A DNA stretch of 64,000 nt, taken from Sitta carolinensis (Eukaryota > Chordata > Aves > Passeriformes > Sittidae). A program made the translations under genes and the position numbers. The notes below the pieces were generated by a model. The model was not told the DNA's origin. It made no database searches and saw only the letters and a list, made by a program, of their open reading frames with translations. Location: positions 63,858,863-63,922,862 of the forward strand of contig CM063284.1 in the NCBI GenBank assembly GCA_032173965.1, read 5' to 3'. Positions 40,901 through 53,346 of this stretch are shown here, one piece after another; position 1 is the first letter of the stretch, and every line of letters starts with the position of its first letter.

Positions 40901-42745
40901 AATTTCTCTGCTAAACTTTGCATGAAGCACACAAAATCAAGCACACACATCTCCTCAGTACCTCGTCAGAGAGAAAAACACATTGGCAGTGGGATATGCT
41001 TATGCAAACCCATGTGCTCTGGGTCCTCAAAGCACAGGCTCAGAGCCGCAGCTCCTGGCGCTGCCCTCTGAAGACCTGTAATTCAGCAGGACTCTCGAAC
41101 AAAGTCTTGCACATTATTCCTGAATGGTTCCCTTGATGAGAAATCTGCACACATAATGAGACCAACAAATGTTTCTAAAAGTGTCCTGCTAACGGGCTGT
41201 TCCTGGGAAGATGTGTTGCTCCTACGAGATCACGCTGATGGCGACAGCCCAGATTCACAGGGTTGGGCTGTGCCACTAAAAGACGGGACAGCACTTACTT
41301 TAAGGAAAGCATTCTCCAACAAGGTTTGGAATGGAAACAGGGCTGCATTTTGTAGATGGAGAGGCTGTAGCATTTTTGCAAGAAGCGTTGATATCAGGAA
41401 CTGCAATAAACCTAGCCGGTGACACTGATTTGAAAGCCTTGACACCTAAAGCAGACACCTAAGTGTGCTCTTCTGGGTGCTTCTGCAAGCGTTGCTGCCC
41501 TGGCTTCTCACAGCACAGGCTTGTGTCACACAGCCCTGCAACGAAAACACGTGTGTTTTGTGCTGCAGTATCCTGTCACCCAGGGACAGCCCTGGGAAAC
41601 ACTCTGTTTGAAGGGAGACTGAGCAGCATCACCTTTCTTCCTTCTAGTGTCAGTAAGAAACAGCAGAGAGCTGCCAATGGAAGACGGACATCGCCCTTGC
41701 AGAGGGTATTCCCAAAGGTGCATGGAAAAAAAGAATCACAGGCATGACCCTGTTTTCCCTGCACCTTGCCACCCTGGAAACACTCTTTGAAGGGGTTAGT
41801 CCACCCACTGCAGTATTTCTGCTAATGACTCACAAAATCCCACACGAGTCCGATACCATTTGCTTGATAAAACCAGCTGCCAAAATGAAACTATACATTT
41901 GGTGCTCGAAAATAAAAGGAGAGAGAAAAAAGCCCATAAAACCAACAAGATAAACCCCTACTAGTTGTTACTTACAGTGAAGGGGTGGAACGTGAAACTG
42001 ACAATGTGTGGTGTGAGAACAAGGGTGATGGCTGCACACAGACACTCTGCGGACAGAGGTATGAAAGGCCTCTGCTACCAGAAATTTGCCACATTCTGTG
42101 TTGCAACTTACACAGATGTTCATATAATTTCCTGCATGTGGACAGCAAAAGCAATAGTTTCAGGAATTATGTGATTGTCTGCGTGGTAAGGATAAGAAAA
42201 GAAAACCTTCAATGTGTATCCAATGTAGCCAAACTGTTCTTAAAAGCCATAAAAGGACTCCTCATAAAGTCAATGACAAAATTCAGACAGGACTTCACAG
42301 CACTATTTCCTCCTCTCATTTAAAAATGTACATTAAATTACACTCAACAATCTTAGGAGATTCAGGAGCATGAAACACATTGGAGCATCACAGTGCTCAC
42401 TCACCATTGCAAAACATTAACTAAACTTGCTCTGAAAAATGTTTTGACTATTTATAGAGAAGCCAAGGGGAGAAAAAAGAGGAAAAAAAAGATGCTTGCT
42501 GGGCTGTTTGGTTTCTGGGTTTTTTGTGGGGTTTTTTTTGGCAGACTTTATTTGAAAGCAGCCAAACTCCCTTCTGCTTCTGAAAACTTACAGAGCACTG
42601 AGGTCACAGGAAGAGAGTACTTAAGGTTGTGCTTGAATTAGGAACAGCCTTTTACCAAGTGGTTTCACCAAAACATTCCCAACACCAGCTCAAGCCCTGT
42701 CCTAAGGAAGAAATGCTGCTCAAATGCTGCCTTGAAGAGATATTT
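37958..42745. other. unassigned non-coding sequence
   Basis: A minus-strand segment at 40161-40222 (donor TTG|GTAAGT) encodes a protein-like string ending RHVFVPIKSLF, but its acceptor is poor. The GC-richer interval 39400-39920 has overlapping chance frames on both strands. Confidence 0.6.
41590..41794 (+). repeat. two near-identical 23-26-bp words about 180 bp apart
   Basis: The word at 41590-41615 (CCCTGGGAAACACTCT...TTGAAGGG) recurs at 41772-41794 with only three single-base indels. Weaker similarity may extend outward. It suggests a small old local duplication. Confidence 0.5.
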
Positions 42746-42799
42746 CTAGTAGGCTGCTCCTGAGCAGCCCTGGTAGGACTTGGAGTCCTACCCTACTGG
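42746..42799. repeat. three-stem palindrome cluster (two hairpins inside an outer stem)
   Basis: Hairpin 1 has perfect 8-nt arms, GGCTGCTC (42752-42759) and GAGCAGCC (42762-42769). Hairpin 2 has perfect 9-nt arms, GGTAGGACT (42772-42780) and AGTCCTACC (42784-42792), around a TGG loop. An outer 7-nt stem pairs CTAGTAG (42746-42752) with CTACTGG (42793-42799) using one G-T wobble; base 42752 is shared with hairpin 1. Together they can form a three-way junction in DNA or RNA. It matches no tRNA or known RNA family that I recognise. Confidence 0.6.
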
Positions 42800-44357
42800 C
42801 AGGTTAAAGGCTGACATTTCATTCACTTCAAGGGATGCAGGGTCATGGCACAGGAAATTAAAACACCCTGCACTAATTCTGGATGCCTAGCATCCCTCGG
42901 ATGGAGCTGTCACACAACTCCTGGGAACTGGGAAGGGATGCTGCCACAAATTCACCCTTATGAAAAGTAAAGCCCATACGGAATTTTTCATTTGGTTCAT
43001 TTTCACAGCAGAAAAGATAAAAAGTTTGTGTTCAAATAGCTGGCTGGAGAAAGCATGCAGCATGTGAATGCCAAAGCCAAAAATTCCAATTAATTTCATT
43101 TAGGGTTTTAGTTGGTTTTTTGACATACGACGTATGTTTGACATATGAAAAGAATTCCTGAAGTGAACCAAAACTTACAGGAGGAAAAAGGCAGGTAAGG
43201 TAATTTCAGAGGTACCTTATAGCAACACCTAAAAAGCATGCATGTCTCTCCCAACATAAAATAGACTGCAAAGGGAACCAAGAGTCCGTTTGCACGTCCT
43301 CCTCCCTAAAACAGCTTTAGTATCACCAGAAACTCCAAGTATGCTCCCACCTTCCTTCTCAGCTGGGCAGAACAACAGGTCTTAAGAGCTACTATTGGCT
43401 CAGTGAACTCAAAGGCTGTGAAACTGCACCATCAGCTGCCTGGAGCACGTTGCCCTCCCCCATATATTGCTCTAATGATCTGAGCACAAGAACTCCGTGT
43501 CACCTCCAAGTCCTGACATTTCCTTAAGCAAAGAGTAACAAAGAATGAAATAAGACAGCAGAAGGGAGTTACTCTGGAAAGCTGAGCAGCACCAAACAAG
43601 ACCGCTAATGTTCTTTTGGCAAAGCAAAAGATTTGTATAACACTTTTTCCTCCTACTGAATGCATTTACTCTTAAAAATCGATTTCCTCTGACACTATTT
43701 ATTGCTGCACATTCCTTGGTGGTTTGAAGAAACTGCATGGAAAATCACAACGTTACGCTTGTTAAATTGACCCTACAGGGTCACACCACCAGTGCATGCA
43801 TCATCCCAAGAGGCAAGCCTGCCAAAGTCATGCTGTGCATATCATCACTAAACCCAAGACAAATACAAATTTGGCTGTATCATAGCCGATATGCATAGCT
43901 TTCCATTGGGTTTGTACAACCTTTTTTGCAAAATGCCAATTTACTTCACTTTCCTATAGCTTATTACCAGTGTGAGGTACTCACAGCTTTTATGCAAGGC
44001 AGGCTTAGTGGCTAAAACATTAGAGGAGATAATTAAATGCCTTTTGGAAATAGAACATAGCCTTCAACTTAATGACATAAGGCACAGAACTTTTGACTGG
44101 GACACAGAAATGTTAATACCCCTTTTCAAAGGTGCAGACTCTCCTCCTGTCTTCGATGTGAGAACTGCACAGCTTTTTCTGCTTTTTATCTGATCTGCAA
44201 AAGCAGAACTATTTGCTTGCAAACTATGAAGGGCCTGAATCCAGTTACTGAGTACACATTTCACTCACACTGATATCAGAATGGATGGCTGCCAGTTTAG
44301 TGTCTTGGCTGGCATTCAAACACGCTGATTGCTAAGCCTCCTTGGATTCTGTGTTCA

Positions 44358-44363
<6 letters not shown>

Positions 44364-44405
<42 letters not shown>
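44364..44405 (+). repeat. poly(A) tract, 42 A
   Basis: An uninterrupted run of 42 A followed by GG and seven more A. No polyadenylation signal precedes it and no obvious duplicated flank is present, so its origin is open. Long homopolymers are also places where read length and assembly are unreliable. Confidence 0.95.
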
Positions 44406-44407
<2 letters not shown>

Positions 44408-45667
44408 AAAAAAATTCCCAAACACAAATAATCTTCCACAAACATTTCTGAGATGCTATTGGGCTGATTTTCCCTCTCTCCTCTTTTGTAAGCTCTGTCT
44501 AAGTAAACTCAGTGTAAGTAGCACTCTCTGCCAAGAGAATCAAATAGGGAGTTTGGACTTTATCTCCAAAGCTACGGTAGAACGAACATTAGAGCCTTTC
44601 TAGCCAAGAAATTTTCACACGTGTAGCAGGGGCCAGCCCTCATTAAAGTCAGCAGCAGAGCAAAAGATCTGTTTACACTTCTGATCCTCACTTGAAAAAA
44701 TGGAGAAAAAAAGCAAGAGAATGAAAAGCTTGAAATGCTCTAAGACTGATGTCATAGCAGACTGACAGGGAACAGAGAGGATCTTTGCCTTACACATATC
44801 TATTTTTTCCTTTTTCCTCACTACTTACTACCAAAATCCACCAGGTTGAAAGGCAAGCCAAGAGCTCCTGAAAGCCCCTCTTTTGAGCTCCCAAATACCC
44901 CTTTTTTGGGCACACTGCTTGGCGTGGCTGGTGCCGTGCGAGCCCTGCCTTCTCTGGCATGGCAGCAGACGCTGTAGATCAGACCACTCAGACATTTCAA
45001 TTGAATTTGACAGGTGTTTGTTAATAGGCTCTACAATACGTTTGGGAAGGGCCGCCTGGAATCGTAAAATGCTTTATTACAACAGTTTAACAAGCCCAGT
45101 GCACACAGTTCAGTGTATTATTTTGTAAGGCTGTAAATACAAGTGACCAAAATCGGAACTGTATGGCAATGCACATGTAGCCTATAACTAATCCAATTAA
45201 CGGCAAATGCAGTCACAGTATCTGTACAACTGGGGCTGATCCTGACCGGTCAGTCTGGGAGCCTTTCTGCTCCTTGCAGAATCTGTCATCCATGTATTAG
45301 CACAATTCACGGAAAGCAGGTATATCTATTTGGTGATAACTCCTTGGACTAATTATTAGAAAATTCAATTTATGATCATTTGCCTGAGGGGAGGGGAGCA
45401 TAAAATTAACTTGACACATTTATTTAACTTTTTACAGTATTATTATTACTTAAAATTTATGACAGCATTGTGCCCAGTCAGGATCGGAATCCCACAGTGC
45501 TTGGCATCCCACTGCGTGTGCGTGAATTTCCTCTCAGCATAATTTTGAGGAAAAGGCCTGTCCCTGGCTAGTGGTTTGACTAAACTGTTATGCAAGTGTT
45601 TGACCAGAAGACAGGGAGCAAGGCCATGGAAATAAAAGGCACAAGTCATGTACTTGCATTAAGCCAC

Positions 45668-45832
45668 CACATCTCACCATGCACTGGCAGCCCTCACCAA
45701 AAACATTCCTATTTTTGAAGAAAGCAACTGTTGAGTCACTTTGGATTCTACTATTAAATACATCAACACAAGCAAGCCCTCTTATCTACTGCTGCGTTTA
45801 CTTGCTTCTGTCTTATGAACAGGATCCTTGTC
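45668..45832. repeat. diverged direct repeat, copy 1
   Basis: This stretch aligns with 47110-47285 in the same orientation. Shared words in order are ACTGGCAGCC, then GAAG, TTGAGTCAC (TTTGAGTCAC in copy 2), ATTA followed by ATA, and TTGCTTCT.TCTTATGAACA at the end. Chance open frames across both copies even translate to similar peptides ending in LLLSYE. The family is unknown to me. It may be an old interspersed element or a local duplication. Confidence 0.6.
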
Positions 45833-47109
45833 TAATGAATGAAAAAAATCCCATGCAGAGTAAAAGGCCCCAGAAAAGAAAAAAGATACATGTCAGTAAC
45901 TGATCCAGAGAATTGCCAAAACCTCACCTCTTATTTTAGACACACAATGTGCAACAACTCATTTTTTCCTTGCAGTGTACTTTGAAGTACCCTTTGAAGG
46001 ATATCTGCCTGAGAGAAGCAGCTAGCTGTTCCAACTGCCTTCATTTCTGGATGTACAAATGCCAAGCCTGAAAGGTCACCATTTGGACAATCATAACAAC
46101 TGACTGTCCTTGTCTAAGTTGGCCTTTTTATTTATATCTGAAATGCTTAACCTCATCGAACAACTGTACTGGTCAGACTATATTATCATATCAATCAATA
46201 TGCTATCATCATGTTAACTGAAAGAGATAAAAATATTTTACAGCATTTCAACAGAAGAAGGGAAAATGGGAGCTTTTCTGAGTTAGGCCTTAAAATTAGA
46301 CTACTCAGGGTAATGGCCAGTAGTAAGTACACAAAGGAGTGAAAAATGAATTGCTGAAAAAGGGAATGGTGCCTTCAGGAGTCATTAGAAGACTGTCAGA
46401 ATTAGGAGAATATCAGCATTAGAAGACCACCTCCTCCTCTGGCTCTGTGGCAGTGTTTTAGAAGCAAGTCACCCATACTGCATGCTCTTAGTATTTGCTG
46501 GGGCTAAAGGGAAGCACACAAAAGTCAGCATGGTCTAACTTCCAAGGAGCCTCAGAGGCCCCTCAGCTCAGCAGCAGGGGAGGTATCAGCAAACACGCTC
46601 CACTCCCCAATCTTCCTCACACCCCCAAAAACGCTGAGATTATCCCACACAAGCAAAGAAAAAAATAGAAACATCACAAAAATACTCACTTGAGTGGACT
46701 GCACTAACAGCCTTATTTTAGGCCTGCCTTTTGTGTGGGGTGAAAGCAAGCACATTCACCTTTAAGGCTGCTGCTCCTCCACAGCTGACTTGTTCCTCTG
46801 TGCCCAAACATTACAAAGACCTTGAAGCAAATTTAAACCAAACTCACACACTGGTGTAGCAGATGGAGCTAGGTCTTTTCCAGAACTGCAGGAGTTTATT
46901 TAAAAATGTGAGTTTGGTTAATGAGTCTTCTGCTACCCGTCTACTTTCCTCTGCTTCTCTTTCTGCTGCAGTTCACTGGAGTTGTTTCAGGGTTCAATTA
47001 AATATATCAAGCCTCTTACATGCAGCTGCAACCTTGCCACACAAAGTGAAACGGAGACAGATGAAAGAAAAAGAAACTATGATTTAGCCACTCACAAATT
47101 CAGTGTATT

Positions 47110-47285
47110 TTCATATCACTCCTGAAACAAACTGGCAGCCTGAACCCAAAAGACTTCTGTCTGGGAAGAAAGTGACATTTGAGTCACCTTTGTTTTTCTC
47201 ATTAGATATGAAGACATCAAACATCCACTCCTGCCTAATGACTCTTTTTTTGCTTCTATCTTATGAACATATTTCTGTGGTCCTT
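47110..47285. repeat. diverged direct repeat, copy 2
   Basis: This is the second copy of the repeat at 45668-45832, about 1.4 kb downstream and in the same orientation. The best-kept block is the 3' end, TTGCTTCTATCTTATGAACA near 47250-47269. The 5' anchor is ACTGGCAGCC at 47131-47140. The spacing between blocks is similar in both copies, with small insertions here. Confidence 0.6.
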
Positions 47286-49970
47286 TAGAGCACAGCCTGC
47301 TTGACTCAGTGCTGTGACATCCTGTGGTGCGAGTAGATTGTCCCACACTGGTGAAGCGTGCAAGGTGTCATCCATGGCTCTGCTGAGCTGCCATCCTGGC
47401 AGGATGCTGCACTACTCTAGCCGTTAATACCACAAGGGTACATAAGGAACAGGTCTCTGAAATGCTGCTCCCGCTGCCAGCAGAAAGCACCAGCTTTACT
47501 TGATGCTACCCATCCCCCCTTCACACTGACACTTTCAGAGGCTTCTGAACTCTGTCAACTTTTGCCCTCCAGGCCACGCTGCGCCTTTGCCAGAACTGTG
47601 AGTGAGATGCCTTTGGTTAGATTATGCAGTGAGACACACTTCTTGGAAGGGGGAATTTAGTCATTTAAGCCTTTTCTCCTTTTAATGGCTGGTTCTGTTC
47701 TTTTTAATTTCCAAAATAACAACAACATCTATTGTTTGACAACAGGCCTTTATCAGGTTTAAGAAAAAAAAAAAATCAAATTAACCTGTTTACTTCAAAG
47801 CCATGCTCTCTTAATTTAAGCTGGCACATCATGAACAAAATTGTCCAGAACTAACCTCAAACAGTCATCTGGAGAAAAACAACATATTTTCCCATGTCAT
47901 CACCACTATAGCACATACTAACCACAACTATTCAGCCTGTCAATTTTCAGTTTATATTATGATAACTTTACCTAAAAGCATTTCATGGTTCGAAAACAGC
48001 AAGTGCAATGCCAAGGAAACATTTGCTGAACTGATGAGCATGGCAACGCTGGTGTGAGGAACATGCTTTCTGCAAAATGGGAAGCAGAGTAAAAAAGAGA
48101 TTTCACTTGGAACAACGGACTTTTCAGAAATTCCCCAAAGCAGTGCTTCAGGTTGGCTTAAACCCACAATCGAGGTTTAGTTTGGTCCTCAGGGGTGAAT
48201 TTCCCACAAAAATCTCCAAGAACTGTGATGAATAAGAAAAAGGAACATATGAATCTTTCTTACTTGCACTGGTATTTCCACTGCCACACAGAAGAAGGTT
48301 CTTCATGTCCACTGAGCATTTAAGACAGGTAAAAAAATACAGATTCATGCGAGTATGGACAGAGGACTATGCGAAAAGGCACAAAACCACATTTTAGAAG
48401 GTCTTTTGGCCATGCAATCCCTATGATTCACAAGGAACTAAGCACCACACAGTCTCCTGTTAGCTTCCTCATTTTATGGAGGAAAAAGAAAATATCTCAT
48501 AAATGAAGCAGTGTGTTTCAAATTCTAGATTAAACTCCTCAACTTTGACAATCATATGCCCACACTGAGGCTTCAAAAACATTCTCGTGTTACAACACTG
48601 CCAGTGTCATCAGTCCAGAAGCAAATGGGAAGTTACTGCATAACTTCCCAGTGATCCAGAGCAACGAGAGGATTGTTGAAAGAGTAAGAACTGAAACTGT
48701 ATGCTTAGGTAAGGACAGCAAACCAAGTGAAAAACCTAAACCAAATGAAAACAAACAAAAAACCCTTGAGAAGCCTACTGAAATAATCTGCAGGCTATGC
48801 TACTACTCTCTTCCTTGTAGTGATTTGCCCAAAATAATGCCATGGTGACACCATGAATGTTTCCATAATAAATTAATTGGTAGTTTTGCTTTTGTGAGCT
48901 GTAAGGACAGCCTAAACCACTTTGCTTTGTGACTTCCTGAGGTGCAAGTTAGATGCTCCAGGGCAGCTTTACTCCTAGAGGCGGGCAGGAGGAGCATTTC
49001 CCCTTGGTTTTGGTGGGAGACACACAGAAGGTGAGGCATTGTCCCCAGGTACAGCCAATTTGAATGCCGGCTGGACTCTAAATGAGCCTCCTTTGAAGAG
49101 CTATTATTAAGCCAGGCATTGTTCCCTGTTCCTCACTTTTTATGCATTAGGAAGGAAGCGTGTTCCTGTGTGTCCTCCCTGGACAGACCTTATGCCTGGA
49201 AAGAAGTAAGAAATACTGAGAAAGGGATAAGAATGGGGAAAAATGGGTAGGACCCTGCAAGTGAGCTTTCATTTATTTCAGAAGTGAGCAGTTATCTGTC
49301 TGCGGAGCCCCACACCCAAGCCCTTCAGTCTGAAACAGAAGTTTAAGCAAAGCTTCCATGAACTCATGGTGAGTCTGAGATAGACCACATCCAGAACTCA
49401 AAAACACACAGCTGAGCCCCTCCACTGCTCCTACAGCAATTCCTGTCAGTGACTGCTGACAAAGCCAGGACTGTGTGGTGCCCAGGCACAGCTGCTACTA
49501 GATATATCTTCCCCTCATTTCATGGAAGCTTTGAGGAGCCGCTAGGTGAAAAGCAGTAGCACTGCAAGTTGTGTCCACCCACTCAATAAACTAACAACCA
49601 TTTTTTATGCAAGTATTGCAGCTCAGCAGTAGTACTATGGAATCCCACAAAGCATGAGACTTCCTTAATTTAGAAAAACTGCATACTATGTCAACTACTG
49701 AAAATCTTGGTGTGCAGCAGAAAACATTTTGAGTCAACAGTCTGAAAAGTATATTTTTGCTTTATTTTACAGCATGTTTGATGTTTTCAAGATCAGACTT
49801 AAGGACATGTAGTATCACATTTGAAATCTTCTGTCGAATCTTTTATTATTTTCAAACTATACAATATGTTTCAGTTGATTTTTTAAAAAATTAAAACTAA
49901 AAAAACATGTTTCACAGTTGAGGCTTTATCATATTCACGGTACTTAGACATGTACCTAACTTTCAATCAG

Positions 49971-50012
49971 TCAAGCCGACTGCAATCAAAAGGACAAGAG
50001 GGTGTTAAAAAG
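49971..50012 (+). CDS. candidate 42-base micro-exon (low confidence)
   Basis: The acceptor ACCTAACTTTCAATCAG contains a branch-like CTAAC, and the donor AAG|GTAAGT is perfect. The 14 codons between are open in phase 0 (SSRLQSKGQEGVKK), and a second frame is open too. It is too short to judge by composition. Confidence 0.12.
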
Positions 50013-50740
50013 GTAAGTGCGCCCTGAAATGTTGTCCTGAACAAGAATTAGACACAACTACATATCAGGTGTCTCTAAAATAGGTCTTTCATGTCTAATA
50101 AGTACAGATCACAATAAACATTGTGTATCAAAGGGTAGGCAAGAGCTACACGTCTTAAGGAAGAAGACTGAACAGAGAACTGAAAGCCTCTGGGCATAAG
50201 TTGTGATTGTTTTATTAGAATGAAGATTATCACATAGAGGCCAAGGATAAAGTTGAAACTTGAAAGGAATATGAGTCAGGGAAGCTGTTCCAGATGGCAG
50301 AGCCATGTGGGATGTGACTACACCATCTACTGTGGAAATAAAAAGGAAGAAATGAAAACTCAGTGTTGCGAGAACATATAGGACTGACAGTAAAATAAGA
50401 AAGAACTGAGAGCAGTAGAAGGAAATTAAAGGCAGAGTGATGAAATGAGTCCTTCAGAAATTCTGAAGTGCAGCAACACCACTTCAATCAGCCAATACAG
50501 AAAAGGCTCAGTCACGTTGGTTCAGATAAACCCAAACATCTCAGAGTTTCAGTGCCTGTCCAGAGCACATTTTCTCTGCTTTTGGGTTTGACATATCATG
50601 TGGGCAGCTTCTCAGGACAATCTCCAAGCACAGAAGGAACACTCGATTACCAGCATCCAATTACTGCTCATTCCACCCCTAGTGTTACATCCAACATCAC
50701 AAGTGAGTTAGACAGAATTACGTAAGGCAATGTCTCTAAG

Positions 50741-50760
50741 GGCAACTTAAGGCAACTTAA
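50741..50760 (+). repeat. perfect tandem duplication, 10-bp unit
   Basis: GGCAACTTAA occurs twice back to back and is followed by a partial third unit (GG). Confidence 0.9.
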
Positions 50761-53214
50761 GGGAATTTTTTAAAAGTGAAAATAAGGATGAATACTATAG
50801 ACTTGTTAGTTAACAAGTCCTTGAGGGAAGTAGAGAAAGCCATGAGGTCTTGACACTGGGAACTTAATATGGCAAACACCTTAAAAATGCATTGCAGTGA
50901 CCTGTCCCATCCTGTCAGGAAAACAGACACGGCATAAAGCACATAAATAGGTCTTCTGCATCTCTTACTTCAATGCAAACAAGAGGTACATGAAAATAAA
51001 GCAAAAATAATAACAGACAATCCAACAAACAAAGATCCGGAACAGATTCAGACACTATTTGCAGGCTGTAAATTCCCCTGGATTCGAGGATGGCATTTTC
51101 AACCAGGAGTTAGTTAGAGGTGTCGTTCCTGGACTAGTTAGTCTGTTCACTGTACAACAGCCCAGGCTACTATCCACTATCATCCAAAATGACTGCAAAG
51201 ACAGGTGGACTTGGAAGCCAAGGTACACACTGTCTGAAATCTCCATTCTCCAAACAAACATACACATGGACATTATGATTTCTTTGGTTTGAAGAGTCCC
51301 TTTGTTCCATTTATGTACTCAAATACCTAGCCAAAATGGGCTTTGACTACAAATCTAAAGCCACAGCAGTAATATTAAGTTCAACATGAGATTCTTATTA
51401 AGATGGCAAAGATGTTACATTTAAATAACCCCTGAAAATTATTTCAGAGACACGTCTGATCTTGACTTTCTTTACTGAAAGCCTAACCTTAAGTATATCA
51501 AGTCAATAAAAAGACTTGGAGACTTGAAAGCTGACTTAAGGCTACAGTATTTTTCCATGACTGATGCTTTCCCAACCATGGGAATGATGCTCCTTCCTGG
51601 TCAAGGCTTCTCCATTTCAAAGAAACTGAACTTTTAACCTACCTAAATTCACATTGTTGAAAACAACTGGCCTGAATGACCAGAGTCCTGGTCTTCCTAT
51701 AATTGCCTTTGTAGAAGCCACAGAGCCTGTGGTCAGCTGGCTACTTGTTTATCTGTCCCTTCTTCCCAGTGAAAGGATGCTTCTGCAAATATTCCTTATT
51801 TTAAAAAACAAACCACCAACAATCTGGAAATCTCTCTTGCAAAGGATAAACTTGTTCTTCCAGGACACAAGATTAATCTGATTGCTTTAAACTCCCCTGG
51901 CTTTATCTGGGTGCGTAAATGAGACATCTAACTGCTACAGCCATGTATGTCAACCCGCCAAACAAAAAGCAGAGCTAAAAATCAACCTGCAACTCCTGCA
52001 TATCTTTCACACTTATTCTTTCAGCCTTGAGGATGTTTTCTTGGTTAGTCAACTTTAAATCTATCTATTGTATAAACAGTATTATTTAAAAGCAGCACTC
52101 AAGCGTACAAGATAAACATGTGCCCCACTGAGTTACTTAACAGGAGAAAATAAATTTGCATCCTTGTGAATTTACTACTACCATGTAGCTGCCTCCAATG
52201 TACAGAACGGTACAAAACCAGAATGCTGTGCGCCAAGTAAGTGAGAGGGCTCGCACAGAAAAGGCCAGTGCTCTAGAGGCACAAACAGAGTTGTGCAAAG
52301 GAGAAACTCAGCAGTCACTAAAAACAGGGCCTGCCAGACATTAAATTTGTAAATTGAAGACAAAGAGAGAATTTTTTAATGAGAACAGGAAGGCTCTTGC
52401 ACATATATGGGGAGAAGCCCCACAGCTTCAAGGAAAGAGGGCAGCTCTCAATTTGCATTCACTGCAGAAGCTAAACGTGAGAAGCATGAAGGGGATGGAG
52501 CACAAGAGCTTTGCCAAAGGTTCCAAGAAAGATTCAGAGCTCCCTGTGGCAGAGGAACTCAGCATTGTACAGAAGAGTGAAAACATCCCAGGAACATGAG
52601 AAAGTCATGTTTCAAGCAGCCAGACACAAAAACACCTCCAAGATTTTGAAAGGCGAATTCAGCCAGAGCCCTTCCAACAACACATCTTTTACACATCTGT
52701 GCAAAAGAACAGACTAGGATTTGTGCTCTGCCATCCCCCTGCATTTATCCATCTTGGCACCAACTCCAGTGTCCTTCGACAGTCCAGCCTTGTTCCACAC
52801 CCCGCCATGCTGGTCTGGCACCTGGGCAAGGGCTGCCACAGTCCTATGGATGCAGAGGTGGGACTCACTGCTGGCCACCACGAAGAAGAGCTACCAAGAG
52901 CTCTTGGCTCTCTCTTTCCTCTCAATGTCAGCAGAAGCTCATGCCTCTGACCTCCCCTGCCTGTTGAATTTAGCAATAACAAAAATAACTGTAGGAATTT
53001 AATTGTCTTTGAGACTTTTTGCTTCTTGCAGGATTTGGTAGGAATTAGCCAAGACAGTGTTATGGGGAGGGCAAATGGGGATGGACATTCAAACAGGCAT
53101 CATCACCACTGCACACACCTCATGTTCTTGGAATCCAGACTAAAAACACCCTGGCTCTTGAGCAGAAATACTCATGAAAACATTTCATAATGTTTTACCA
53201 AGGAGTGATATCAG

Positions 53215-53346
53215 TATCATTATCTGCATTTTATGGCTGCAGCACTCACTGGTCATGACATGTCTCAAGTCACCCATCAGATAACTGCTCCTTCTGGTTC
53301 TGTGTCTCCTGACTGCAAGTCAGTGCCTTACCAGTGGAGTCATCCC
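53215..53346 (-). mobile_element. MIR-like ancient SINE fragment, antisense
   Basis: The + strand contains the reverse complement of the MIR core in order: ATTATCTGCATTTTA (near 53219-53233), TCAAGTCACCCATCAG (near 53265-53280), GGTTCTGTGTCTCCTGACT (near 53296-53314), and CAGTGCCTTACCAGTGGA (near 53321-53338). The last phrase matches the 'cagtgccttaaccactgga' signature at the MIR head. The copy is therefore on the minus strand. It is diverged and not functional. Confidence 0.55.

Larger units (their letters stand above)
47286..53214. other. unassigned non-coding sequence
   Basis: The interval 50160-50470 is purine-rich and vaguely resembles an old interspersed repeat, but no family could be named. 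Otherwise unique, AT-rich sequence with short CAAAC tracts. Confidence 0.6.

Noticed and set aside
43123..43137. Palindrome ACATACG-A-CGTATGT
   Set aside because: A 7-bp inverted repeat with a 1-base centre is common by chance; no supporting context.
48651..48708. Plus-strand segment between TTCCCAG and TTAG|GTAAGG with an open frame
   Set aside because: Short, and phase-incompatible with the next plus-strand candidate at 49971. It is one of many such segments on both strands.
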